From: Norana najaformis
Taxonomy: Eukaryota; Annelida; Clitellata; Crassiclitellata; Hormogastridae
NCBI GenBank assembly: GCA_964023275.1
Contig: OZ029917.1
Location: 21,996,488 to 22,060,487 of the forward strand
Length of the DNA: 64,000 bases
Direction of reading: 5' to 3'
The notes under the pieces are model-generated. The model did no database searches. It saw nothing but the letters and a program-made list of their open reading frames with translations, and was not told the DNA's origin. Of this stretch, positions 1 through 12,295 are shown in pieces. Position numbers and translations under genes: made by a program. Within the stretch, counting starts at the first letter, position 1; the number at the start of each line of letters is the position of its first letter.

Positions 1-584
1 ATATCGTTCGTATGTATAGACTTCTTTCTGATTTCTACTACCCTATCATTCAGTAAAATACTACAGTGCACGTTTTATGTACCACTAGCATCTACTGTAC
101 AGTGGTAATGAAAACAATAGCTGAGATCTATCTATTATTATACCTACGATATACTTACATTTAACCTTCAAATTCGAGAGGATGACACCCATATAAGGGC
201 GTAGGCCTACTAGATGTGTGCATAAGAAAGGATATAATAATAGGCTTATGCTGCTTATCCGCGACGACAATTTCTGTTTGACCGTTAGACGTCTGAATTA
301 AGCACGAGGGACACACAGAGACACAAGATATAGTATATAATAAGATAGACGATACATGATCATTGTAGGACGAATAGGCCTATACGCATTAGGCACCGGC
401 TTATTTAAGAAGCAAACAAGGGACGTTCGCCTTAAACCTGATGAGCTGCAGGCTAAACTTTTCCTAGACACCACTCGCTCTAACTTTAGGTCTTGGACTC
501 CGCATTGTCACCATAGTATATTCTGCCTGGAACAGTTTGCGAAAATACGTGTCGGATGCGATTCATTGAGCAGCTTTTGTTTCT
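1..584. other. No gene recognised
   Basis: AT-rich sequence with short open frames only (at most 88 codons) and no recognisable protein motif, RNA gene or long repeat. Confidence 0.5.
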
Positions 585-700
585 ATAACTACATGACTGT
601 AATTGTAATCTCACGCTTATAAAGCGCTACTTCAAGAATAAACTCATCAAAGGCGCTTCCGACCCAGAGCAGTGAAACCACTGTGAAATAAGACAGACAT
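585..700 (-). mobile_element. 5'-truncated LINE 3' end (family L-B)
   Basis: Read on the minus strand, this matches the last part of the LINE at 50435-52012: both share the GGCGCT, GACTCATC-like and CACTTCAAG-like blocks and end in a TAATTGTAAT-type tail. Only the 3' untranslated end is present, as expected for a short reverse-transcription product. Confidence 0.65.
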
Positions 701-2440
701 CAGGCCCCTGCGAAACTGATATGGGTGATTCCTTTAATTGAAAAGGCTGTTAGCCATTCTAACATCTACATTTATGCCTGAAGCGATGAGAACAAATTAT
801 ATAGGCTAAAATTCATGTTTCTTGTGGACAGTATAGGGCCTAGTTTATTTGGCTAGAGATCAGTCTTATACTGTTATAATTAATTTTCAGTTTTATCGAT
901 TACTACGTTAGCAGGTCTATCATAAATAAGGGCACTGATGTAATCAACAGAAGCAATGAAGTGAAACGGTTTCCAGACTCTGGTCGTTAATATAAATTAA
1001 AATAACAAGGATAATTGATTTTAATGTATAGCTGCACTTTTCACTGAGGTGGGGTTGTATATGACACCATGTAACAATACGTAAGTATCAGTATACTCAA
1101 TACGACGATTTTAAGCACCTATTAAAAGCGACCATGCAATCGCTGATGTTCGAGTTTAGACGTCTTTATCGTGTGATCTGCCGTGTTAAAAGCATTGGCT
1201 GTGTGTCGATGAGTGCCTTCGAATTATGTTTCCTAAAGGAGTTAAATAATTGTTCTTGAGCACATATATGTTTAAAATATGCCTAAGGAGAAATGAGTTT
1301 GATTTATGACTTCTGATGTTTCCTTCTCCTCCACCGTGTTCGCGTGTCCATGGCTTAAGCCAACTTAGTTTGGTGAGATAGTTCTTCATAGATTGATACT
1401 CCATTGATTTTTCGTGCGTTGTTGCAAGAATTTCGAAAAGTATAGCGCAGTCGATATCAGCCTATTGTTGATAAATGAATTTTCTAACTAAATTGTAAAT
1501 CGTAATCATGAATTGTAATCTTTAAATAGGAACAGCGTCCATTTAAAAAGAACAGCTGATCAACTACTGATATTGCAATTGATCGTATATCACAGTGGCG
1601 TCCCAAGCTGTTCGTTAGTGAACATCATTCATATATGGCACACAAGGTTGGATGGAAGACCTGCAGGCAATTCTGCAGGTACTGAAGTTGCAAGCCAAAG
1701 ATGCGAAAGACATTTTGACGATGTTTTTAGAAAGTTTCTTAATTTTTTTCAAGTCTCCAAATTCCTGATGACTTTTCTTTAGCCACCGCTTTGTTCTTTC
1801 TATTTTATCTTACAGCTCTTCATGTGGCCGGATTATACCCTCCCACTTGCTCACCATCGCTTCAACCATTTTATCATCCTTAGCATGTACCACCAGCAGT
1901 GTCGAGAAAAACAAGTTTCCATCGTGGAAAGTCGGACCTCAGTCCAGTTAAGGGTGGTCTGTAGCACTGATGGGAAATGCTCCTTCTACAATTCGCACCC
2001 TATTTTCTCATATATATATTATATATTATATATATATGAGTGTGTGTGTATGTGTGTGTACAGCATTTTCTAAGCTCAATATTTCAAGAATACCAGCCAA
2101 AGCCAAGAAGTCAAAAGGCTATTAAGTCTTTAAAGTGTCTGAAAAATTCGTGGATAATCTATTATTTATTTTCTATCATGCATATATATATATATGCATG
2201 TACGCATCAACATATTTGACGTAGAGCATTTAAAGCATCTCACAAGGCGCTGCACGCATGACTATCTCACTCATTTAAACAAGTGCGTTTTATGGCATAT
2301 TCAATGAATTGCTATGTACGTCTGTGTATTGTCTTTAATCTCATCTTTTTATTCATTACAGTCCACGTACGAGAATATATAAAGCCCACACTTTAGTGTT
2401 TGACTGTAAGCCTCACCGCTCTTTCTTTATTAAGTTCTTG
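701..2440. other. No gene recognised
   Basis: Unique-looking AT-rich sequence with a short TATATA/TGTGTG stretch near 2012-2058. The open frames at 1573-1782 and 1822-2073 show no family motifs. Confidence 0.5.
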
Positions 2441-2445
2441 TAACC

Positions 2446-2712
2446 ATGACAGGGACTTGGTCTAATTTAGCTACATCAGTAAAAGCGTCCGCCAAGGATC
2501 CTCTATGCGTGAGAATCCCCGATTCGCGTCCTGGTCGTGGCTTAGTTCAGAGATTTTAATCTCGGGCTAGCACGGTCCGTGCACGGGAACCTTAAATGGC
2601 GTGGCGCCCATTCAAACGGGCAGCGGTGGTGAAGGATCTCACCCGATAAATTCATTGCAAAATGAGCAGGCCGAGGCCATACGGTCGCTATATAAAACCT
2701 ATACATTTACAT
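2446..2712 (+). mobile_element. tRNA-derived-like SINE (family S1)
   Basis: The head resembles a decayed tRNA promoter: an A-box-like TAGCTACATCAGT followed about 45 bases later by a B-box-like GATTCGCGTCC. The body holds the inverted repeat GCACGGTCCGTGC and the tail is a short ACATTTACATTTA repeat. Related copies lie at 9885-10080 (minus), 62735-62935 (minus) and a 3' piece at 34316-34393, so this is a dispersed family. The tRNA origin is inferred from the two box-like motifs. Confidence 0.65.
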
Positions 2713-3954
2713 TTATTTAATTGTAGGGTCAACTCGCTTATCCTATAATACCCAAAAGAACCCTGATAAACAATATTTCTATCCGATATAGGTATCTATG
2801 AGCGCTTTCACAGTAGTGCCTGCTGTATAACAGATATGATTTCGTCGGAGTGTAGCCTATATTTGCAGAGGAGTGTTTCTGGGGCAGTGGTAACGGGCAC
2901 ATGTTCGTGTTGATTAAATCGGCGGGAACATGGTGGAAAGCACTTGTTTATTTCATCCCCTCAGTTTTATGCAGATGAAACAACGAGCGCCATCTGCATA
3001 TTGCTATTCATTCACTGCCTCAGTAGACTACAAAACAGACAAAGCTGCTTTAGTAATGGGTAATAGTCTTTTTTGCTAATATAATATAATTATATAATAA
3101 TGTGTATAATACAGTTCTGTAGCATTTGTCAAAAGTGCATTAAGCTGAGCCAGCATTCACTATTATGTGCCATTTGTAAATGGCCTGCTCATAAATAGAG
3201 TTTTGGGTTCTCCGCCGCTGATTATGATAGTATCTTGCTTCGAAAGACTGGATTTTTATAATCTGTTCTTGCGACCTTTTGGTTTCTAATTGCATAAATG
3301 ATGATGCTCTTTTGAAGTCCAGTATTACCGCTAAGTCATCCCTGACATCAGAGAGCTTTGGTTTTGTTAAAATAACAGTTTCATCATTAAATCCCTTCAC
3401 ACCTTAACAAGATGTGTCTGTAGCAAATGATGCAAATTTTGATCCAGACTTGATTTTTGAACCATTATCAGGTGAGCTACGCAAATATTACAACGTGGAA
3501 GCACATAATTCACTTATTAAGGCTAATGAATATGTATCATGGCTGAAGCTCATGCGATTAAATATTAGAAGCTGTTTTAAAAAAAAACTCTTCTATTCCT
3601 GACCTCTGGACACTAAATTTGACGTAACTGCACTTACGTAATCCTGGACAGGCATGTCTAACGAGGCTTCGTTGACTATTCTGGCTATACCACCATTATT
3701 CTATCGTATTATAATGACTTCTGAAGCACTGTTGTCGTAATACAAAAGACATCAATCAATGGTTGCCTCTAGTGAAATCGTAATTGAAGATCATAATCCG
3801 TTGGAAAAGCCATGTCGAATTTCGGAAGGTCGGAGAAACCAGAAGTTAGGCTACAGTGGGCAAGCAAGTTAACAGAATTTAGTCATAAGTTAGAACCGAA
3901 AGACATTAAAGAATTGACAGAACGAACTGAACTGGGCGGCGAAATTCCAACGCT
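2713..3954. other. No gene recognised
   Basis: Two small open frames, 3140-3400 (minus) and 3414-3602 (plus), sit back to back. Neither shows a motif I know, and neither has a partner exon that I can find. Confidence 0.45.
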
Positions 3955-4160
3955 GCGGGCCTGCTAGAGAACGCTCGAAAACCCAAAACTGTTCTGGTGC
4001 GGGACACCACAAGAGTCACAGTGTCCATTGATCGAGTGCAATATTTATTGGTATGAGGAGTGAGCATAGAACATAGATAGTTCGGCCCATCTATAAGAAG
4101 CGGTCTGTGATCTAGAAGACAAATTTTGAACTAGATTCTCTGCTCAATAAGCATCCAGTA
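3955..4160 (-). mobile_element. LINE 3' fragment (family L-A)
   Basis: On the minus strand this matches 26490-26700 of the longer L-A copy. Shared blocks include TGCACTCGATCA, GTGGACAC and TTCGAGCGTTCT. It covers the end of the ORF and the 3' untranslated region. Confidence 0.6.
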
Positions 4161-4197
4161 CAACGAATACAACAACATTGGCGTAAAATGCTGATAG

Positions 4198-4760
4198 CTA
4201 AGTAAGTAAGTAACTAACTAACTAAGTAAGTAAGTAATTAAGTAAGTAACTAAGTCAGTAAGTAATACATTCGTTAACACACCGTGTGTCCATCGGCTGA
4301 GCGAGGAATCTTAGGCGCTATTTGTGGGTCTTTGTTTCAGTTCTGACGAGAGGGTTTTGAAGCATTTGTAGTTTGTGCAGATTAGTGATGCCAGTGAGAA
4401 GCGAGTTGTAGTTATCAAGTCTGCTAGAAACCAGTGGATTAGCTCGTGGAATTAAGACAGTTTGAGGCCAAACAGGTCTGATTCTACGAATGTCCCATAT
4501 GTGAAACATAGCATATCTGAACTGCATATGGCCTGAACATAATAAGATAATGAAATGATGGAATCAAACACCACACCAAAACTGGGTGCGCAATCAACAC
4601 GGTTAAGCCACCAAACTGAACAGACGTAAGGCAGTCAAATACGTAGAGTTGTTGTGTTGGTTTTGTGCCCAGAATAAGGAATTCGGTTTCCAAGTATTTT
4701 CAGATCTTGTAGTGAGAACAAAAAGCTGGAGCACTACTCAATCTAGATTATAAGCAAGAC
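4198..4760 (-). mobile_element. LINE reverse-transcriptase C-terminal fragment (L-A-like)
   Basis: Minus-strand frames give KTEFL/ETEFLILGTK, then WDIRRIRP, then NPLVSSRLDNYNSLLTG, the usual order downstream of the reverse-transcriptase core in L2/CR1-like LINEs. A frameshift near 4500 splits them. The 3' end carries a TAAG/TAAC tail (4198-4266) and the block CCATCGGCTGAGCGAGGAAT, which recurs at the 3' end of the LINE at 57115-57795. Non-functional. Confidence 0.75.
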
Positions 4761-4782
4761 GACAGTCTGGAACAGAACTCAC

Positions 4783-5390
4783 TTGACACTTGTGGTCAGA
4801 GTCTGTTTCGTGAATACGTATTGGCAGCACAACAAAAGCTTTTTTGTTGGTGTAATTTATCTGCCTACAGGAGAAGATATTAAGTTTTTGTTGACGGTCT
4901 CTCTCAGCGCCTATGAGTCAACGATGAAATGCATGGGTACTTCGGGCAGTGCTTCATGTTGGGAGATTTTTAATTCTGACCCTCACTTTTCAACTCAAGA
5001 TTTTTTAACTACAATGCTTTTCTTTTCATTTCGGCCACTGATTGGCATGCCAACTAGATTTACATCAGCAACTGCGACTCTAAAAGACAGCATGCATTCT
5101 AATTCACTGACTGTTAAAGAGCATGTTTGTTACACTATATGCAGGCGCTAGTGCATGATCACCTCGACATTTTTGCTATTTTAAAACGCCCAACGCGAAT
5201 AATTGAGAATGCATTAATTACTGCCCAAATTCTAGCTCCCAAAAAGTGTTTGCATAAACAGGTGCTAAGTAAGCGCGCGACAACAGCTCGTAGTAAAATA
5301 TCAAATATCACCAACAAAAGCAATCCGCATAAGCGCTCCAAAGGAAGAGCTATAAAAGTATGTTGTGCGAAATTAGCTAATAAGTAAACG
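4783..5390 (+). pseudogene. LINE endonuclease-domain fragment
   Basis: The plus-strand frame reads GVIYLPTGED, then SDPHFSTQDFLT, then PLIGMPTRFTSATATL. This is the order of the last third of a LINE apurinic-type endonuclease (RPP, GDFN, TRxT...ATLIDxI). After a frameshift near 5130 it continues with DHLDIFAILK, matching the usual SDHLPIF block. It lies directly beside a minus-strand RT fragment and may be the inverted 5' part of the same insertion. Confidence 0.7.
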
Positions 5391-6984
5391 AAGTATATAA
5401 CAGAAATTCTTTCCTGTCAATTTTAGGTCACACTTTTACACATATAAATATACACACATGTATTATTATATACATATATATATATATATGTCTGTATATA
5501 TGTATGCATATATGTATTCAAATGATCATGTATTTATCATATGACCCAAGTATATACAAATAGCTTTATAGACAGAAATTATATTTGGGATGGGGTGCTC
5601 AGTATACAGTGATATGTATGCAAGTATGTATGTATTATATATATATATATACAAGTGTGTGTGTCGTTGATTCCGATTAATGATGCGTCGAGTGAGTTCC
5701 GGATTAGCATTACGCAATGCGAATCTCGCATCCGCGGGCATTAAGTCTCTCGGCAACTGCTGAAGATGCTGGCTTGGCACCGAAGACATTTACGCGTAAG
5801 TGTCGCCGCTGATGTTTGCCATCTCCGACGCATCCTCCTTCCCTCTTCCCCTCCTGTCTTCATTTTCTCCTCTACCTGCCCAGTTGATGCACAAATGTGT
5901 TGCTGTTTCATTCACTCGCTTCTGCCTTGCACCCGTTCAGTCCACCTCAATGCACCCCACCCCAATGCACCCCAATATACGGCACTAAAATGCACTCCAC
6001 CTCAATGCACCTCAATAAAATGCATCCACCAATGCGCTCACTCTAGCACACACACACATATGGCTGTGATTTTGAGTTGCTGCTTTATATTCTGTACACG
6101 ACCGACCTGACAAAGATCACCACTGACTTATGTGTTCAAAATAAAAGAAATCATTGCGCAGGTGCAGGACTGGATTTCGCCAAATTATTTTAGGCTGAAC
6201 GGAAATCATGTGTCTGGGCGCACGGCAAGAACGTGGTACAAGTGGACAAGGCGGCTGTGACGGGGCCTTTCTCGGGATGGGCAGGGGAACATAGCTTCCG
6301 GAACATTTGAGTGTTTCAGGATGAGGAACTACCCATGCTGGAGAAGCATGCAAACTCTCTTCCTGTCTCTTCCTGTATCTCTCTTTCTCTGCCAGTCCTT
6401 GCTATTACCAACTGCTTCAGATCAGAGTCATACTGTGAAATTTATCTCTTGAGATTCTTGTCCATACCTTCATTCTGACAAGCATGGACTACTGAAACGC
6501 TGTCCTTGCACGTCTGCCGAGGTTCCGGAAAAGTCAGCTTCAGTCCGCTCCAGATCGTCGCCAAACTTCAAAAATGCCGCATTTTTCGAGCTATATGCAA
6601 GACATTCCTCGAGGCAACGCTGAGCGACGATTGCGCTCTGCTTCCTATGGAGTCAGTCCACTGGTCCAACGCTACCGTACGACAACGCGAGCCCATCGCG
6701 TTTCTCGTGCATTACACAGTGTTTCTGGAACAATACTCCTCTGAAAATACGTACTTTTTCGACAAAGACAGCTCAAAACACTTTTTAACTCGCATTAAAT
6801 TGCACTGTTTCATATCTGTAAAACAGCCATGTTTTAGCGAGTTTGCAGTGTTCTTAATTTAGTGGGCGCAATATAAAGAAAGCCAGATATATATTACATA
6901 CATACATAAGAACATATATACATGTATAAATACAAATATATAGGTGTATGCCTAAGTGGCATACCAGAAATGAGGTGAGTGTAA
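5391..6984. other. AT-rich DNA with possible LINE remnant
   Basis: TATATA-rich blocks lie at 5440-5500 and 5634-5652. Near 6475-6535 the plus strand can be read, after one stop, as a weak form of the LINE motif MDYCNAVLARLP. The frame that follows (to 6862) has no recognisable motif. No host gene is supported. Confidence 0.4.
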
Positions 6985-7480
6985 TTTGCAACTTCTGTAG
7001 CGCCGGTGTCTAATGCACAAGGTTATAACCGATGGCGCACCAAACTCAAGCCGGAGTCAGGTCAATATTCAGACAATCAGTCCGATGAAACAAAAAGGCA
7101 GCCTTGGGGATAAGTGAACTAAAAAATGTAAGTTTCACGATGAGACTGAAGTGAAAACAAAGAATTACAGTAGCAGAACGAGCAGAAGCAGGAAGAGAGT
7201 TCCAAATTTAGGTACAGCAACTGAAAAAGCTCGTCCACGAGAACAGTTCTAATGTTTGACACAGCCTGCAGAGAAAGGTAATTGGATGACCTAGATGAAT
7301 GAGGACTAATTTCAAGTATTGTGGTTGGCCAGAGTTTAATGTTTAAATCACTCACTATCCATATTTGTATCTGAACGTCTTGTCTGAAGGTAACCATGGC
7401 CAATATAGATAACTCGGGATGCAATCCTCTAAATCGTCGCTCCTTTATCAAGAAATCCACTTTGATCTCTTCCACCCACT
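6985..7480 (-). mobile_element. LINE 3' region (family L-D)
   Basis: Base-by-base similarity to 42450-42820 on the same strand. Shared blocks include TAGCGCCGGTGTCTAA at the 3' end, GGAAGAGAGTTCCAAA-like sequence, and GAATGAGGACTAATTT with AAGTATTGTG. The ORF part is decayed. Confidence 0.65.
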
Positions 7481-8384
7481 CTTTCAGTAACACACAGTCC
7501 GTTTCGATTTCCTGCCTTACACTAATTCAGCTTCATTCTACTTCCGATTCCATCTCCTCTTGACAATCTTCCATTTACACGTGCCAGTTCGCGCCTGCGC
7601 ATTGTCGAGTGAATTTGCTGCCGGCGCAAGTGCTGAGGATGTTTCTTATTGTCACAATTAACTGTTGATGACAGCTATTCGGCACATGCATCCTGAAAAT
7701 GATGGTGACAACGACTAAAATGCCCAGCAATCCACTCTGTCCTTCGATCGGTAAATCGTGGTTTGGCAAGTGAAGTCAGAAAATGAAGTAATAACGATTC
7801 GCTAACAAATACAAAGAGCTGTCTGGAGTTTCCCTCTCAATTTGTCGTAAATTTAAATTTTAAATTTTACATCCGCTCACAGATCAGACTTCTAATTTCA
7901 ATACCGGCGTAAGGATGGGTTGGAACTACTCAGGTGCTTATTTCGTAGTTACAGATGTCTTATAGTTATAATTTATGAGATCCTTTTAACATACGGCGAT
8001 TCCAGTTAACATAAAATAAAAGTAAGACTTGCAACAGTTTTGGAGCTCTCTTTAGTTGGTCCTGAGATTATGGAAAGCTAAAGTCAGAAATGACTCTCAA
8101 TGTTGAAATTACATCAAAATATTACGATCGATAGAGAGCGTCGAAGTAAACTGAACATTAATCAGGGCGCAGCTCATTATTATTTGCTCAATCTCTTTTT
8201 ACTGAGCTTAATTTTTTTTGTAATTGGGTCTGTGTTCGTGTCGTTACTTTTGGCTTCTGATCCGCTACGCAGTTTGATCGTGGGACTTGTAAAACTATTC
8301 CGGTCGGAGATAGTAAAATTTCAGCTATGGCTCAATTCTGATCACATCAGATCTGATCTGGACTTGCCTGAGCTCATCTGATCT
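7481..8384. other. No gene recognised
   Basis: The frame 8100-8381 contains a hydrophobic run, but it ends inside repeat-like sequence and has no family motif. Confidence 0.45.
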
Positions 8385-8615
8385 GACCAACAGCAAATCC
8401 TTCCTCTTCTTCCCCTTATCTATCCTGCAGATCCAATTCCAAAAGCAACCCAGTGTAGCCTTCTGACTGCATGCCTGACTCTTGGATCTTGACCTGGAAC
8501 CGAACAATTCTTGCCTATCGATTTCGTTTTGACTGAGCCCCTGTGAATAAGCTGGCTCCCGCGTCTTAGCTTTCGTTGGTCGCTATAGAAAGCTCAAGTT
8601 TTCGATTACAATTAA
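8385..8615 (+). mobile_element. LINE 3' end (family L-C)
   Basis: Shares with 63420-63640 the ordered blocks CTTGGATCTTGACCTGGAAC, GCCTATCGATTT, GTTTTGACTGAG, GTGAATAAGCTGG and CGACTTAGCTTT-like sequence, followed by GATTAC near the end. Inverted copies lie at 46020-46200 and 61985-62140. Confidence 0.7.
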
Positions 8616-9884
8616 GTATTAATGGCTAGACATTTCACAAGGCGCACATGGATTCGACTCCAGACTTCAAGTGTATTAGCAATCGGCCATTATGCCGCAT
8701 ATAATGATGGCCAACTTCATTTAATTCGCTTTCTCCACATGTCAGCTCTCTTAAGTGGGATTTTGACTTCATTCATTTATCCTCATACTGCTTTTCCTCA
8801 GGAGGCTGTATTGCTGTCTCGTCGGATTGATCCTCAAAAATTGACCGAATTTGCGAATAAGCTTTGGTTCAGCGTCGATTATCGCCGGTGCTTTATTTCT
8901 GCGGCGCTACAGAAGTTACTAGATTAGTTCTTATGAAGTTACAGTACAGGTATAGTGCAAATGCACCAACGGGTGCCGGGAATTTAAGTCTGTTTCTTTA
9001 GTGGTGCCGTTTGAAACAACAGAATCTCAATAACGGGCCTTTTATCCTCCTGACGAACTCCATTCATCCACTAACTAATGCAATTAAGCCAAGTATGTTG
9101 CCAGAGTTACTGCGTTGATCTGTAACTCTATTCGCATCTCTATCTAAATAATTATCATTAGTCGATAAGCGCCATGTTGCATTATCCTGCATGAATCTGT
9201 GCCACTCTGTCACTCAGAAGCTTCCCATAATTATCGTTTCTCAAGCAAAATGTGAAAAATATTTGAAATGCATAAGTTACTATATGGTTCGCATGATTTT
9301 AAGAACCACCCGTTGCACTGATCATTTCCTTCTATTAGAACATACTGTATAAGTTAAACAGCCTACACGAGGCATACCATAAGAAATCAATTTCGTGTTC
9401 ATCCCATCAATAGCTAATAGACAAGAATATTAAGAAGAGAAAATAAAAACAAATCTACTAAATTGAAGCGGGCAAGGACAGACGAGGATAAATATGAGAC
9501 TACAAAAACAACTAAAGCTATATGTTAATCTGAAGGAGAAGAATGTCTGCAAAATGACAAACAGAATGGCAATAGAAGCTGTGAATATAATCTGCCTAAC
9601 GATGCAAATAAGATAACAACAGTTTCCTAAGCATGTTATAATTACTAGAACCAAACAGAAACGGAAAGAGAAGGCAAGCCATTGAAAAGATACATAAGCG
9701 GGAGAAATAGTTATGGATGAGCAGATGTAAAAGTTAAAGCAGACAAGGGTCAAGACATAAAAGAATTATGCGCAAAAGCTCTGCAAGAAATATGACCAGA
9801 GACTTTAAAAGAACCAAGGCTGGTTGTCAGACACAGAGTAAGGCAAATACTTGGTTTAAGACGCAAATATTCATATTTAACCAA
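8616..9884. other. No gene recognised
   Basis: The frame 8622-8927 ends in GGCGCTACAGAAGTT, like other LINE 3' ends here, so part may be a decayed LINE. The minus-strand frame 9430-9753 is hydrophobic only because the plus strand is A-rich. Confidence 0.4.
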
Positions 9885-10080
9885 TGTAAAATGTAAATGT
9901 ACATGTTTCTTCTATAGCGATCCTCTGGACTCGACCCTGCTCATTTTTCAATGAATTTATCGGGTGAGATCCTCCACCATCGCTGCCCGTTTGAATTAGC
10001 GTCACACCACTTAAGGTCCCCGTGTATACGGACCGTGCTAGCCCGAGATTAAAAGCTCTACAAGAATCAGCAACTGAGCT
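9885..10080 (-). mobile_element. SINE copy (family S1)
   Basis: Reverse complement of the S1 body at 2555-2712. Shared blocks include CTCGGGCTAGCACGGTCCGT, GGTGGAGGATCTCACCCGAT-like sequence and the AATGAGCAGGGTCGAG block, with the same ATTTACATTT tail. The tRNA-like head is not clear. Confidence 0.7.
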
Positions 10081-10860
10081 ACTGCTGTGCTCTTTTATTA
10101 TTGACGAAGACTAGTTGGTTATAAAACATTATCACGCTACGGATGATGGACAGCGATGTAATATAATAAAAGCTGAGATACTATGTGAAGAGTTTAGAAT
10201 GATGTGAAAGTGCTTAAGTGGCGTGCCGATGGTTTTAAATAAATAAGAGCTTAGTGATACACATAGGAGAAGCGGAGTGTCTGTACATAATATAAGATGT
10301 CACAAGTGACTGGGGAGGAAAAGGCCTTTTTTAATTATTCATAAGAGTGCAGGACTTCAAAACAATTTGTGGAAGCATCCAAAAAGGTTAATGCATCCCT
10401 AGAATTGACTACGATGAACATACAGTGCTTTTATGAGGTACATAAAAATGTCGCAAAGTCACCATATTAAGTGTCTAGGCAGTTAACTAACTAGTCTTAC
10501 TAAACAGGGAAAAATACACTAATCATAGTCTACAAATTATTTAAAATACTTTTTACTGCATCCGCGTAAGGAATCTCATTTTGAAACAAAAATGCCTTTT
10601 CTACAAAAAGATTCTGATTTAAAATATAGGAAATATTAATAAAGTGGGCAAAAACTAATTATACAAACTAAATATTAAAAGACAAAGGAGCGTTGGAGAC
10701 TTGATTTAACCTTAAAAGATTAAGATGTAATCAATGACGCAATGGTCTTGATTGAAATGAAAAAACATACACTTGCAGTCTACCATGTCCATATGCTTTA
10801 TGCCCCCTCTAATTATCAACTGATTGCTAAGTAAACCAGATAAGCACTGAGCAAAGGAAG
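10081..10860. other. No gene recognised
   Basis: AT-rich sequence without long open frames or recognisable repeats. Confidence 0.5.
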
Positions 10861-10864
10861 GTTT

Positions 10865-11150
10865 GGTCTATATGTATGCATGAATGTTTGTATATATGTA
10901 TGTTTGTATGTATGTATGCATGAATGCATGCATGTATATAAGGTATATACAGTAAGTACCTACACATGTAGGCTTATGTGCGCATGTATGAAAGCATGTG
11001 TGTATGAATGAGTCAGGGATCTCTCTGTTGCATATCGATCGCTTAAAACTTGCTGACTCACCAGCGCTAAAATTACATTTATTGCATGTATGTATGTATG
11101 CATGTATGAATGTATGCATGTGCTATGTATGTACTTATGTATACATTGGA
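10865..11150. repeat. Imperfect TATG tetranucleotide tracts
   Basis: Two tracts of TATG/CATG units (about 10870-10950 and 11085-11150) flank about 130 bp of non-repetitive DNA. The apparent minus-strand proteins here are translated repeat. Confidence 0.85.
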
Positions 11151-11627
11151 ATGTATGCAGCACTTTTATGAGCTTTGTCACAAGCGTTGACTGAAGCACA
11201 TTGCACAATATATATAATGTCTTTTAGGCAAGAGGTTCATCTATTTCGTTATTTATCTATTTCTTATATTCGATAAGAAAATATATTCAACAGAATATAA
11301 TAGAATCACAAACAAGAAGAAATCTTTGGACTTAGTTCCTCCAGAAAGGATAATTTTCGTAGTGCATTTTTATACGATTTGAATTAGTGTCCATTTGAAG
11401 TTGTTATGATTAGATGCTCTGAGGCTATCGTACTTCAGTTCGTCCTTCTTGCTTCTTCTTTTTCGATCTTTTCCCTCTGGATTAGAGGAAAGGTGTCCAG
11501 GGATAAAAACGAGCATCCGTGATTTCTGGAAAATCATCATAGTGACACCCGATGTTACTTATCACTGATGTGTATGCACTTAAGCAATTGTTTTGACGAC
11601 AAAGTGAGATCGAGAGAAAGATTGTAT

Positions 11628-11630
<3 letters not shown>
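11151..11630. other. No gene recognised
   Basis: Nothing recognised except the start of a purine-rich region. Confidence 0.45.
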
Positions 11631-11677
<47 letters not shown>

Positions 11678-11830
11678 TAGACAGACAGACAGACACAGAG
11701 ATAAAGAGAGAAAAACAAAAGAAAGAATGAGAGATCAAAAGAAACAGTGAGAGCAACAGAGAGAAAGTGAGAGAAAAAAGATAGAGATAGAAATGAGAGA
11801 CAGAGAGAGGAGAGAAAGAAAGAAGGAAAA
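11631..11830. repeat. GACA microsatellite and purine-rich flank
   Basis: About 65 bp of ACAG/GACA units (11634-11698) run into a GA-rich purine tract up to about 11830. Confidence 0.9.
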
Positions 11831-12295
11831 CAGTGAGAAATATAAATGTCTACTTTTAGGTCTATATGTATGAGCCTCGCATGTATAGCCTAATCAAAAT
11901 CCATATTTGTAAGTACTTACGCAGGTCTATAGAGGAGGGTTGTAGGCTGGGCCTCACATAAATAGAGAAAGGCCTCATTTAAAAGAAGTTTTAAATATTA
12001 ATTATTGATAGCTAATTATTAATTAAACTACTTTTCACATGATATAATTTTCAAGCCTGAAACAATTAGTAAATTCAGAGGGTTTAGCTGTTTGCATGTC
12101 TCACAAATCGAATAACTCGAATTAGTAGGCTTATATTTGCATGCCTACAGATTTGAGGCCTTATATATGCAGTAGCCCAGGCCTCTCTGAGTCTTTAAAA
12201 AGCTCTGTCTAAGAGCGTACATACGTACATGGGTCCTCACTGTTATACAGAGATGGGTTTATAAAGTTAATATTGCATTTACACATGCAATGTAA
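11831..12295. other. No gene recognised
   Basis: AT-rich sequence with several TAGGCCT-like words; no gene or long repeat seen. Confidence 0.45.

Noticed and set aside
6506-6862. 118-codon plus-strand frame
   Set aside because: The start overlaps a decayed LINE scrap; the rest has no family motif and AT-rich flanks, so a gene is not supported.
9430-9753. 107-codon hydrophobic minus-strand frame resembling a membrane protein
   Set aside because: Hydrophobicity follows from an A-rich plus strand; no conserved motif, no splice sites.
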